Shown here in pieces: positions 1 to 8,542 of a DNA stretch of 64,000 nt (the first letter of the stretch is position 1; every line of letters begins with the position of its first letter). The position numbers and the translations under genes were made by a program. The DNA comes from an uncultured Oscillospiraceae bacterium. GTDB lineage: Bacteria; Bacillota; Clostridia; Oscillospirales; Acutalibacteraceae. Under the pieces are notes generated by a model. It was given only the letters and a program-made list of their open reading frames with translations, did no database searches and had not been told where the DNA came from. Location of the stretch: NCBI GenBank assembly GCA_902465155.1, contig CABQLY010000001.1, forward strand, positions 124,001 through 188,000. Direction: 5' to 3'.

Positions 1-20
1 CATGTACAGTAAGGATGGGT

Positions 21-965
21 ATGCAGAAAATGACTAATTCTAACATTACAGCTGACAGCATTCCCGAGCTGGGCAAAAAAAGGGACAAAGGCTTTAAGAA
101 CAACGCGCCGTATTACATTATGCTGGCGCCGTTCTTCCTGCTGTTTGCGCTTTTTACCATTTTGCCGGTTTTAAGCTCGGTCGTTCTAAGCTTTTTTGAT
201 TTCGACGCCGTATCCTTACCCCGTTTTGCCGGGCTGGATAACTATATGCGCATTTTTGTGCAGGACGATGTTTTTCCCAAGGCGTTAAGTAACACCTTAA
301 CCCTGGCAATTGTAACCGGCCCAATTGGCTTTTTGCTGGCCTTTATGCTGGCCTGGATGGTAAACGAGTTTGGGCCTAAAACCCGTACCGTGCTTTCGTT
401 CCTGTTTTATTCCCCCGCACTGGCCGGCAATGTTTACTTTATTTGGCAAATTTTATTTAGTGGTGACTCTTACGGCTACATTAACAGCACGCTGCTTTCC
501 TTAGGCTTAATTGTAGAGCCGGTGCAGTGGCTGAAAAACGCCAGCTATATGCTGCCCATTATTTGTGTGGTGCAGCTGTGGATGAGTATGGGCGTTACCT
601 TCCTCTCCAACATTTCCGGTTTGCAGAATGTAAACCCCGAGCTTTACGAGGCCGGCGCAATTGACGGCGTGCGTAACCGTTGGCACGAGCTTTGGTACAT
701 AACCATTCCTTCTATGAAAAATATTATGATGTTCGGCGTTGTAATGCAAATTCAGTCGGCCTTCTCTATTAGTGCGGTGCCGATTGCGCTGTGCGGCTAC
801 CCCAGCGTAAACTACGCGGCCGATACCATTGTTTCACTCATTACCGATGTTGGTACTTCCCGTTACGAAATGGGCTATGCTGCCGCACTTTCGGTTATCC
901 TGTTTATCCTCATGTCCTTAACCAAGGAGCTGCTGGGTAAGCTTGTAAATATGGCGGGGAGGTAA
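21..965 (+). CDS. Sugar ABC transporter permease, first of pair 1 (MalF/LplB type)
   Basis: Integral membrane subunit of a CUT1-family carbohydrate importer, about 314 residues with six predicted hydrophobic segments starting near residue 30. The cytoplasmic EAA loop that docks the ATPase is clear near residues 210-235 (YEAGAIDGVRNRWHELWYI, then IPSM). ATGs occur at 15, 21 and 30; 21 is chosen because AAGGA at 11-15 sits 5 nt upstream of it. The next permease starts 4 bp after the stop, so the two are cotranscribed and probably form a heterodimer. No ATPase gene is present; CUT1 systems of Firmicutes often share an MsmX-type ATPase encoded elsewhere. The operon probably begins left of the window. 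Family assignment is firm; the sugar is unknown. Confidence 0.9.
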   Translation: MQKMTNSNITADSIPELGKKRDKGFKNNAPYYIMLAPFFLLFALFTILPVLSSVVLSFFDFDAVSLPRFAGLDNYMRIFVQDDVFPKALSNTLTLAIVTGPIGFLLAFMLAWMVNEFGPKTRTVLSFLFYSPALAGNVYFIWQILFSGDSYGYINSTLLSLGLIVEPVQWLKNASYMLPIICVVQLWMSMGVTFLSNISGLQNVNPELYEAGAIDGVRNRWHELWYITIPSMKNIMMFGVVMQIQSAFSISAVPIALCGYPSVNYAADTIVSLITDVGTSRYEMGYAAALSVILFILMSLTKELLGKLVNMAGR

Positions 966-969
966 AAAA

Positions 970-1893
970 ATGCAGGCTACATCAACCCTATCTAAAAAAG
1001 ATCAAGCCAAAATGCAAAAGCTGCGTTTAAAGGCTTCCCGGCGCGATCAATACAAGCGCTACACCCGCACCCGCGGCGGTAACGCTATTTATACAATCAT
1101 TTTGCTGCTGTTCGGCGCGTTTTCAATCCTGCCAATGATCTACTGCATCATTACTTCCTTTAAACCGCTGGATGAGCTGCTCATCTTTCCCCCTAAGTTT
1201 TATGTGGTAAACCCAACGGTAGAAAGCTACACCACCCTGCCCAGCCTGCTGGATAACTTGGCGGTTCCGCTTTCCCGCTACGCGTTTAACAGCGTGTTTA
1301 TTAGCGTGGTTACAACCTTTTTACATGTTATTGTTGCCTCCATGGCGGCCTATGTTTTAGCCAAGACCGACATTAAAGGCAAAAAGGTTATTTTTGCGCT
1401 GGTTCAGTTCTCGCTGTTGTACAACGCCTATACGCTGGAGGTTCCGCGTTACTTAATCTACTCGGCCTTTAAAATGGTCGATACCTACTGGATCTACATT
1501 TTACCGGCCATTCCGTCGTCCATGGGTGTTTTCCTAATGAAGCAGTTTATGGATACCAATGTTCCCGACGCTTTAATTGAGGCGGCGCGGATCGACGGTG
1601 CCGGCACCGTTCGCACCTTTTGGCAAATTGCAATGCCAATTGTAAAGCCGGCGTGGCTAACCTTAACGCTGTTCTCCTTCCGCGATTTGTGGGCTATTCA
1701 GCCGGGCGGTACCATTTTCAGCGAGCAGCTAAAAACCTTGCCCTTTGCCGCTTCTACCGTGGCAAGCAGCGGTATTACCCGCCAGGGCTGCGCCATGGCC
1801 ATTACCGTTATTATGATGATTCCGCCTATTCTGGTTTACTTAATTTCGCAAAGCAGCGTTACCCAAACCATGAGTAGCTCCGGTATTAAATAA
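970..1893 (+). CDS. Carbohydrate ABC transporter permease, second of pair 1 (MalG/AraQ type)
   Basis: A 307-residue permease, partner of the preceding one. A basic N-terminal tail of about 40 residues precedes six hydrophobic segments. The EAA motif reads EAARIDGAGTVRTFWQIAMP near residue 200, the standard MalG-type ATPase contact. A GGGGAGG Shine-Dalgarno lies inside the end of the upstream gene, 7 nt before the ATG. The next gene follows after 20 bp with its own strong ribosome site, so transcription probably continues into it. The substrate cannot be read from sequence. Confidence 0.9.
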   Translation: MQATSTLSKKDQAKMQKLRLKASRRDQYKRYTRTRGGNAIYTIILLLFGAFSILPMIYCIITSFKPLDELLIFPPKFYVVNPTVESYTTLPSLLDNLAVPLSRYAFNSVFISVVTTFLHVIVASMAAYVLAKTDIKGKKVIFALVQFSLLYNAYTLEVPRYLIYSAFKMVDTYWIYILPAIPSSMGVFLMKQFMDTNVPDALIEAARIDGAGTVRTFWQIAMPIVKPAWLTLTLFSFRDLWAIQPGGTIFSEQLKTLPFAASTVASSGITRQGCAMAITVIMMIPPILVYLISQSSVTQTMSSSGIK

Positions 1894-1913
1894 AGCAGGA
1901 GGAGGATTATTCA

Positions 1914-4091
1914 ATGAAAAAAAGCTTTGCCAAAAGCAGCTTACGCCTATTTGTTTCTCTCCTGCTGGTTTTGCTAACGCTGGTTCCGGTTTGCGGAATA
2001 ACAGCGTCGGCCCAGTCGCTGAATGACCCGGCGTACGACACCTACACCTACTGGGCGGCGCCCGGCGCCTCCCGCCCCACTACTGCCACCCCAATGTACG
2101 AGCTGGAGCGCGTTGTTACCGGCGCTACACTGGGTACCGGCCCAATTAGCGAGCCTTCGGATGTTTATGTAGACGCTGCCGGGCTGATCTACCTGGTAGA
2201 CGCCGCCAACGGCCGCGTGCTGGTAATGAACCCCGATTACACCCTAAAAACCGAAATTAAAGGCCTTTCCTACAACGGCGAGGGGCTGGATTTTACCGGT
2301 GCACAGGGCATTTTTGTAACCAAAGACCAAAAAATTTACATTGCCGACACCGAAAACGCCCGCGTAATTGTTACCAACCTGCAAAAACAGGTTACCAACA
2401 TTTTAACCCTGCCTAAGGCCGATGTTATTCCTTCAACCTTTTCTTACCGGCCCAGCAAAATTGTTATTGATAGCCGCGGCTACACCTACATTGTTAGTGA
2501 CGGCTCCTACTACGGCGCCCTGCTTTATATGCCGGACGGTACCTTTTCGGGCTTCTACGGCTCCAACTCGGTTACCTCCTCGGTGTTAGATGTGTTCTCC
2601 CGCATTTGGGATATGCTTTTTGTAAGCGACACGAAAAAAGAGAACGCCGAAAAAACCCTGCCGTACGCCTTTACCGATATTTCTATTGATAAGGACGACT
2701 TTATTTACACGGCCACCGGTGCGGTTTCTACTTGGGTTAGTAACGCCGGCCAGCTAAAAAAGCTTTCTCCCGGCGGCACCAATGTACTAAAAAATAAAAC
2801 CGGCTCCAAAGCCGTTTCGGCCGAAGGGTTCGATTTTTCCGACGGTAAGGGCACTAAATATGCAACCGCTTCCGGCTATTACGCCTGGCGCGTTGCCGAT
2901 GTTCGCTCTATGGATGTGGACGCCAACGGGTTTATGTACGCCGTTTGCGGTACCTACGGCCACATTTTTATTTACGACCAGGAGTGCAACCAGCTTAGCA
3001 TTTTTGGCGGCGGTAACGGCGCCGGCACCCAAAAGGGTACCTTTAACCGCGCCCAGGCCCTGCAGCTAAACCAGCATAATGAGGATGTTTTGGTTGTAGA
3101 TAAAATGAACGCCAACCTAACCGTATTTAAAGAAACCGAATACGGCAAGCTGGTAAAAAAAGCACAGGCGCTTACCAACGCCGGCTCTTACGCCGAGGCC
3201 AAAGACCTTTGGAACCAGGTGCTGGCTTACGACCGCAACTCGCAGCTGGCCTACCGCGGCTTAGCCAAAACCTTTGTAATGGAGGAGGACTACAAATCCG
3301 CGCTGGAGTACGCCAAATTAGGGTTTGACCAAACCACCTACGCTACCGCCTACCGCTATGTGCGTAACGACTACATTTCCAACAACTTTGTTTGGCTGTT
3401 CTTGCTGCTGGCTTTGGTTGTTGGCGGGCTAATTGCCTTTTTGGTTTACACCAATAAGCACAGCGTTAAGCTTATTAAAAACCAAAAGGTTTCTACCATG
3501 TTCAGCTGCCTAACCCACCCGTTTGACGCTTGCAAGCAGGTTCGCTACTACGGGCAGGGCTCAGTGCTGCTGGCCAGTATTGTGCTGGTGCTGTACTTTA
3601 TTACCTCCGTTTGTAACGACATTTACAGCGGCTTTATGTACGGAATGTTAGATAAAAGCAGCTACAGCGCCACCTTTACTTTTTGCATGACCATTGGCTT
3701 TTACCTGCTTTGGACGCTTTGTAACTGGGCTATTTCAACCCTGTTTAACGGTAAGGGCCGTATCAAGGAAATTTACATTGTTTCCTGCTACTCGCTGCTG
3801 CCGCTGGTGTTCAGCAACATTTTGTTAATTATTTTAACCAATGTGGTAGTGCCGGAGGAAATTTTAATCATCTCTGTTGTAAGCTTTGTGTTCCAGGCGC
3901 TGTTCTACATTATTATGTGTGTAGGTATTATGACGGTGCAGGAGTTCGGATTCTTTAAATTCCTGCTGCTAACCGCCGCCACCCTGCTTGGAATGTTTAT
4001 TTGCTTGTTTATTGCCTTTATGATATTTGTGCTGCTGCAGCAAATGTTTAGCTTTATTGGCACAATTTATAAAGAGGTCAGCTATCGATGA
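1914..4091 (+). CDS. Secreted NHL-propeller/TPR protein with C-terminal YIP1 membrane domain
   Basis: A 725-residue protein with an N-terminal signal peptide (hydrophobic core residues 10-30 ending at ASAQS). Residues about 50-405 carry NHL-like propeller blades such as PSDVYVDAAGLIYLVDAANG and AQGIFVTKDQKIYIADTENA. Two TPR-like helical repeats follow (412-480), then a membrane helix (about 493-515) and a YIP1-type domain with several hydrophobic segments to the C terminus. This predicts an extracellular sensor or scaffold tied to a polytopic domain. It sits between two permease pairs in one operon; AGGAGGAGG precedes the ATG and the stop lies 23 bp before the next start. YIP1-family proteins next to DUF5696 proteins and sugar permeases are a recurring, functionally unexplained association. 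I infer a structural or regulatory role in glycan uptake; no catalytic motif is visible. Confidence 0.8.
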   Translation: MKKSFAKSSLRLFVSLLLVLLTLVPVCGITASAQSLNDPAYDTYTYWAAPGASRPTTATPMYELERVVTGATLGTGPISEPSDVYVDAAGLIYLVDAANGRVLVMNPDYTLKTEIKGLSYNGEGLDFTGAQGIFVTKDQKIYIADTENARVIVTNLQKQVTNILTLPKADVIPSTFSYRPSKIVIDSRGYTYIVSDGSYYGALLYMPDGTFSGFYGSNSVTSSVLDVFSRIWDMLFVSDTKKENAEKTLPYAFTDISIDKDDFIYTATGAVSTWVSNAGQLKKLSPGGTNVLKNKTGSKAVSAEGFDFSDGKGTKYATASGYYAWRVADVRSMDVDANGFMYAVCGTYGHIFIYDQECNQLSIFGGGNGAGTQKGTFNRAQALQLNQHNEDVLVVDKMNANLTVFKETEYGKLVKKAQALTNAGSYAEAKDLWNQVLAYDRNSQLAYRGLAKTFVMEEDYKSALEYAKLGFDQTTYATAYRYVRNDYISNNFVWLFLLLALVVGGLIAFLVYTNKHSVKLIKNQKVSTMFSCLTHPFDACKQVRYYGQGSVLLASIVLVLYFITSVCNDIYSGFMYGMLDKSSYSATFTFCMTIGFYLLWTLCNWAISTLFNGKGRIKEIYIVSCYSLLPLVFSNILLIILTNVVVPEEILIISVVSFVFQALFYIIMCVGIMTVQEFGFFKFLLLTAATLLGMFICLFIAFMIFVLLQQMFSFIGTIYKEVSYR

Positions 4092-4114
4092 CCGCAGATT
4101 TTGGAGGACTTGGA

Positions 4115-6358
4115 ATGAAACACTTAAAAAGATGTATCGCTTTGATATGTGCTTTGTGTATGGTGCTGGGTCTGCTCTCCGGCTGCGGGCAGGAGCAAAC
4201 AACCGAAACCTACCAAAGCGCCAGCGAATACACCAATGTTGAAAGCGGCGTAGTGGCCGAAAACAGCCGCTACCGCATGAACTGGAATGCCGAACGGGCC
4301 GCCGTAACGGTTACCGATAAAGCAACCGGCGCCGTTTGGGGCACCACCCCGAACGATTATTTAAACAAAACCACCCGGGACGATATTACCGGCAACGAGC
4401 TGATTAATTCCTCTATGGTGGTGCGGTGCCGCAAAAGCGCCCAGCAGGGCCAGCAGGAGTTTGACTACACCGTGTCAGACCAATCTATTTCCCGCGACAC
4501 CTACCTTTCGGAAAAAACCGAAAACGGCATTAATATTACTTATTATTTAGACGAAATTGAAGCCATTGTAACTGCGGAATATTATTTGGAGGACGACGCC
4601 TTTAAGGTAAAGGTAGACCCCGCCAAAATAAAGTCCTACGGCGAAAATTTGGTGATTGCCGTTACACCGGCGCCCTTTATGTGCAGCGCCGCCAACACCC
4701 CCGCCGGCAGTAAGGATTCTTACCTGGTAGTGCCCTCCGGCAGCGGCGCCCTAATGTACACCGACCGCCGCAGCGACAGCGTTATTCGCAACTTTTCGGC
4801 CGATTTTTACGGTGCCGACTACGCTGTGGATGTTTATGTAAAAGACCAGAACGCCAACGCCTTAACAATGCCGTTTTTTGGCGTTAAGGTGGGGGGCAGC
4901 GCGCTGTGCGCTGTTGTAGAGCAAGGGGCCGAAAGCAGCACCCTGCAGGGCACGGTTGGCTCGGGCGAGCTGGGCTACAGCTACTTAGATGTACAGTACA
5001 ATGTAACCGCCCGCAACATGGTTTACAACACGGGCAACTACCGCACGCAGTACGCTACCGCCATCAGCAGTGAAATTAACCCGCTGATTATTGGCTACCG
5101 CTCCTTAGGCTCAAGCGATGCGAACTACACCGGCATTGCCAAATGCTACCGCACCTACCTTACCGAAAAGCAGGGCATGGCTAAATCGCAGGATAATACC
5201 CTGCTAACCGCCCGCTTTGTTGGCACCGCTAAGGAGGACGACCTGTTTTTAGGCCTGCCAACCTCTAAGGCCGTTGCCCTAACCTCTTACGAGGAGGCGC
5301 AAACCATTTTAGGCGAGCTTAGCAGCCTAACCGGTGGTAAGGTTGCCGCACAAATGTACGCCTACGGCAAGGGCGGTATTAACGGCACAAAGCTTGCCGG
5401 CGGCTACAGCCTAACCGGCGTGGCCGGCAGCAAAAAGCAGCTAAAAAGCTTTGTAGAGTATGTAAACAGCAACTCAATTAAAACCTACTTTGATTTTAAT
5501 ACCGTTTTGTTTGCAAAATCTACCGCCGGTTACAAAACAAACTGGGATAGCGCCATTAACCTAAACGGCGCCCAGGCAACGGTGCGGCAGTTTAACATTT
5601 CTACCCGTGGCCGTAAAACCGGCAGCGAGGGCGGCGTTACCAGCGTAATGATCAAGCGTAACCTGTTAAGCGAGGCTACCTTAAAAACGGTAGATTTAGC
5701 CGACGATTTTGGCTTTACCGGCCTTTCGTTTAACACCTTAGGCTCTATGTGCTACGCCGATTACAGTGATGACGGCAACAGCCCGCTGCGGAACAACATG
5801 GGGCAGGATGTTGCAAACATTATTGCCGAGGTACGCAAAAACAGCAAAACGGTTATGGTCGACGGCGCCCTTTCCTACGCCGCCGCCGCGGCCGATGTGC
5901 TTACCAACTGCCCAACCGATTGCTCTGAGCTGCTGGTGCTGGACGCTGCCGTTCCGCTGTACCAAATTGTGTTCCAGGGCAGCAAGGCCAATAGCGTTTC
6001 GCCTATTAACACGGCCGTAAACCCGCGCAAGCAGTTTTTAAAGGCTATTGAAACGGGCAGCGGTTTAAGCTTTAACCTGGTTGCCAATTACAATACCGAG
6101 CTGCGCAAGCAGCAGGAGCCCGGGCTGCAAAGCTCGCTTTACAGCGATAATAAAGCTAAAATTGAAAGCTATGTAAAAGAAAGCGCCGATTATTTAGCTA
6201 AGGTTGCCGGGGCAAAAATTGCCGACCACCAAATGCTAAGTCAAGAGGTTACCAAAACCGTGTTTGAAAACGGTGTAACCGTTTATGTAAACTACGGCGA
6301 AACAAGTTTCACCTGTGAGGCCGGCACCATTCAGCCGCTGGGCTTCACCGTAAAGTAA
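4115..6358 (+). CDS. DUF5696-type lipoprotein, possible glycosidase-like fold
   Basis: Start chosen at 4115 because GGAGG at 4103-4107 lies 7 nt upstream; an in-frame ATG at 4088 has no such site and would hide the signal peptide. The 747-residue product has a lipoprotein signal with lipobox LLSGC (Cys24). Residues about 40-340 look beta-rich, 350-680 look like an alternating alpha/beta barrel (segments AAQMYAYGKGG, TYFDFN, GFTGLSFNTLG, VMVDGALSY), and the end is beta-rich. That order is common in large glycoside hydrolases with an N-terminal beta-sandwich. I recognise the family as DUF5696 from its combination with YIP1 and sugar ABC genes; no catalytic pair can be named. Candidate acids include the aspartates of YADYSDDG. 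It probably acts at the outer membrane face on the sugar imported by the neighbouring permeases. Confidence 0.72.
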   Translation: MKHLKRCIALICALCMVLGLLSGCGQEQTTETYQSASEYTNVESGVVAENSRYRMNWNAERAAVTVTDKATGAVWGTTPNDYLNKTTRDDITGNELINSSMVVRCRKSAQQGQQEFDYTVSDQSISRDTYLSEKTENGINITYYLDEIEAIVTAEYYLEDDAFKVKVDPAKIKSYGENLVIAVTPAPFMCSAANTPAGSKDSYLVVPSGSGALMYTDRRSDSVIRNFSADFYGADYAVDVYVKDQNANALTMPFFGVKVGGSALCAVVEQGAESSTLQGTVGSGELGYSYLDVQYNVTARNMVYNTGNYRTQYATAISSEINPLIIGYRSLGSSDANYTGIAKCYRTYLTEKQGMAKSQDNTLLTARFVGTAKEDDLFLGLPTSKAVALTSYEEAQTILGELSSLTGGKVAAQMYAYGKGGINGTKLAGGYSLTGVAGSKKQLKSFVEYVNSNSIKTYFDFNTVLFAKSTAGYKTNWDSAINLNGAQATVRQFNISTRGRKTGSEGGVTSVMIKRNLLSEATLKTVDLADDFGFTGLSFNTLGSMCYADYSDDGNSPLRNNMGQDVANIIAEVRKNSKTVMVDGALSYAAAAADVLTNCPTDCSELLVLDAAVPLYQIVFQGSKANSVSPINTAVNPRKQFLKAIETGSGLSFNLVANYNTELRKQQEPGLQSSLYSDNKAKIESYVKESADYLAKVAGAKIADHQMLSQEVTKTVFENGVTVYVNYGETSFTCEAGTIQPLGFTVK

Positions 6359-6370
6359 GGAGGGGTAAAA

Positions 6371-7462
6371 ATGAGTGAAAAGAAACAAAAGCAAGAGGAA
6401 CAGCAAGCTCAAACCCCTCAATCGCTGAAAGAAATTTTAAAGGCCGAAAAAGCCGAGGAAAAAGCCAAGGCCCGCGCCAAAAAGAAACGCAAAAATGTTA
6501 CCTACGATATTAACGGTAATGTTATTCCCGATTTAAACCTAAAACATAAACGCGGTATTGAATCTAAAAAAAGCTGGTACGGCTTCTTCTTTATTCTGCC
6601 GTGGATTATTGGCATGATCCTGTTCTTTATTGTGCCGCTGTTCCAATCGCTTTACTATTCGTTTGGCGATGTTTCGGTAGAACCCGGCGAAATGGTGGTA
6701 GACTGGAGCGGCCTTTACAACTACAAGTACATTTTTAACGAGGACCCCAGCTTTGTCGATAACCTTACAAAATCTATTGGCGGGTTTATGGGCTCGTTAC
6801 CCATTGTTGTGGTAGTTAGCTTAATTTTGGCCCTGGTGCTTAACGGTAACTTTAAGGGCCGTACCGTTTTCCGCGGCATTTTCTTTATTCCGGTAATTGT
6901 TGCAACCGGCGTTGTAATGTCGCTGCTTACCAAAAGCTACGGCGGCAGCAATGTAATTATTCAGCTTTCTACCGATGTGCAGGAAAACGCCTACACCGCA
7001 GCCGGCACCGGCGGCGGTATGGATTTTACCACCCTGCTAAACGGCCTGAATTTGCCCGAGGATATTACCGCGCAAATGTCTAACCTAATTACCAACATTT
7101 TTAACACCATTTGGACCTGCGGTATTCCGGTGGTACTTTTCCTGGCCGGCTTGCAGCAAATTCCGCCGCAGCTGTACGAGGCCTCCCGCGTGGAGGGCGC
7201 AACCGCTTGGGAGGAGTTTTGGAAAATTACCCTGCCAATGATCTCGCAAACCCTGCTGTTGGTAATTGTGTTTACGCTTATTGAGCTTATGACGCAGTCG
7301 AACAACGCGGTAATGACGCAAGCCTACTCTATGATGACCGACCAGGCCGATTACGGCACCAGCGCCGCCATGCTTTGGGTATTCTTTGCCATTATTGGCG
7401 CGTTTGTAGGGTTAATTATTCTGCTGTATTCAACGCTGTGCTTAAAGCGTTGGGAAAATTAA
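6371..7462 (+). CDS. Sugar ABC transporter permease, first of pair 2 (MalF/LplB type)
   Basis: A 363-residue permease. It has an unusually long, highly charged N-terminal tail of about 60 residues (runs of K, E, A) before the first membrane segment, then six hydrophobic segments and the EAA loop YEASRVEGATAWEEFWKITL near residue 270. It starts 12 bp after the DUF5696 gene with an AAGGAGGGG ribosome site, so it belongs to the same operon. A loop between membrane segments holds a Gly/Thr-rich insertion (residues about 205-235). It is a second, distinct copy of the permease type at the left edge, meaning the operon encodes two transporter cores or an unusual four-subunit channel. Confidence 0.9.
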   Translation: MSEKKQKQEEQQAQTPQSLKEILKAEKAEEKAKARAKKKRKNVTYDINGNVIPDLNLKHKRGIESKKSWYGFFFILPWIIGMILFFIVPLFQSLYYSFGDVSVEPGEMVVDWSGLYNYKYIFNEDPSFVDNLTKSIGGFMGSLPIVVVVSLILALVLNGNFKGRTVFRGIFFIPVIVATGVVMSLLTKSYGGSNVIIQLSTDVQENAYTAAGTGGGMDFTTLLNGLNLPEDITAQMSNLITNIFNTIWTCGIPVVLFLAGLQQIPPQLYEASRVEGATAWEEFWKITLPMISQTLLLVIVFTLIELMTQSNNAVMTQAYSMMTDQADYGTSAAMLWVFFAIIGAFVGLIILLYSTLCLKRWEN

Positions 7463-7479
7463 GGAAAGGGGATCTTGTA

Positions 7480-8466
7480 ATGAAAAAGAAAAAGAACGAT
7501 ATTCCGGAACAGTACAAAGCCCCTGCCCTTAGCAAGGTTAAGCTGCGCCAAAAAGCGGGCGGTGCCGTGGTTTCAATTTTCCGGCTGGTGTTTTTAATTT
7601 CGGTTAGCTACATTATTTTGTACCCGCTGTTTGCCATGGTAGCCTATTCCGTGCAATCCGGTACCGATATTTTAGATAGCAGCGTTATTTGGATTTCTAA
7701 AGCCCCAACCTTCAGCAACTTTAAAAACGCCTGGCAGGCGCTGGATTACCCAACCTCGTTTTTGCAAACCCTGCTGGTTGGCGGCGTAAGCGCGTTTATT
7801 GAAATTTTTACCTGCGCCATTACGGCCTACGGCTTTGCCCGGTTTAAATTTAAAGGTAAAAACTTTTTGTTTGGCCTGGTGCTGTTAACCGCCATTGTGC
7901 CGGTGCAAATCTTAGTAATTCCGCTGTTTTTAAACTACCGTTATTTTGATTTTGCCGGTATTTTAACCCTAATCAGCAAAATTATTCCAATGGAGCAGCC
8001 GTTTGTAGATCTAACCGATACCGGGTTTACCTTTTGGCTGCCCTCGCTGTTCTCGGTTGGTCTGCGCTCCGGTTTGTTCATCTTTATTTACCGCCAGTTC
8101 TTTATGGGCCTGCCCAAAGAGCTGGAGGAGGCCTCTTGGATCGACGGCGCCGGCCCGCTGAAAACCTTTTTCCGCATTGTGGTTCCGTCCTCCGGCACCG
8201 TGTTTTTAACCGTTACCATCTTTTCGGTAATTTGGCACTGGAACGAGTATTACGAATCGGTAATATTCTTTAACACAGCGCAGCCGCTGGCCGTTAAGCT
8301 GGCCAATGTGGCGGTAGAGCTGCAAAATATGCGGGTGGCCTCAAACTTCCAGGCGCCCGGCGTTTGCGCGGCCTGCCTGCTGTTTATTCTGCCAATGTTA
8401 ATAATGTTCTTACTTTTACAAAAGAAATTTATACAAAGTATTGACAGAGTGGGCATTGTCGGTTAA
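7480..8466 (+). CDS. Carbohydrate ABC transporter permease, second of pair 2 (MalG/AraQ type)
   Basis: Start at 7480 is supported by AAGGAAAGGGG just upstream; the open frame extends earlier but into the previous gene. The 328-residue product has a lysine-rich N terminus, six hydrophobic segments and an EAA motif (LEEASWIDGAGPLKTFFRIV). It pairs with the permease ending 17 bp upstream. An extended loop around residues 160-185 separates membrane segments. Its last codons and stop contain the -35 and -10 elements of the promoter for the solute-binding protein gene. Confidence 0.9.
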   Translation: MKKKKNDIPEQYKAPALSKVKLRQKAGGAVVSIFRLVFLISVSYIILYPLFAMVAYSVQSGTDILDSSVIWISKAPTFSNFKNAWQALDYPTSFLQTLLVGGVSAFIEIFTCAITAYGFARFKFKGKNFLFGLVLLTAIVPVQILVIPLFLNYRYFDFAGILTLISKIIPMEQPFVDLTDTGFTFWLPSLFSVGLRSGLFIFIYRQFFMGLPKELEEASWIDGAGPLKTFFRIVVPSSGTVFLTVTIFSVIWHWNEYYESVIFFNTAQPLAVKLANVAVELQNMRVASNFQAPGVCAACLLFILPMLIMFLLLQKKFIQSIDRVGIVG

Positions 8467-8469
8467 AAT
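8441..8469 (+). promoter_or_regulatory. Sigma-A promoter of the solute-binding protein gene, overlapping permease stop
   Basis: TTGACA at 8441-8446 and TAAAAT at 8464-8469 are separated by exactly 17 bp. The -35 encodes residues near the end of the permease and the -10 includes its stop codon. The predicted start of transcription is near 8476, giving a leader of about 67 nt. Confidence 0.75.
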
Positions 8470-8483
8470 ATACTTGTATATGA

Positions 8484-8500
8484 TGCATAATTCCTATGCA
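8484..8500. promoter_or_regulatory. Palindrome just downstream of the promoter, candidate operator
   Basis: TGCATA, five bases, TATGCA: a perfect 6-bp inverted repeat beginning about 8 bp after the predicted transcription start of the solute-binding protein gene. Its position would suit a repressor. The regulator is not identifiable from the window. Confidence 0.45.
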
Positions 8501-8542
8501 CTTATATAAAAACAAACTATAAAAAGTATGGAGGTATCCAAC

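Noticed and set aside
4088..4114. Earlier in-frame start of the DUF5696 gene overlapping the previous stop
   Set aside because: It would add nine residues before the lipoprotein signal, and the GGAGG site fits the ATG at 4115.
7375..7479. N-terminal extension of the second permease of pair 2
   Set aside because: It lies within the preceding permease gene; the ATG at 7480 has its own ribosome site and gives a normal N terminus.
8484..8500. Palindrome read as an ArgR box because it shares TGCATA with the argG region
   Set aside because: Arm spacing differs from the argG sites and a sugar-binding protein gene is not an expected arginine target; kept only as an unassigned operator.
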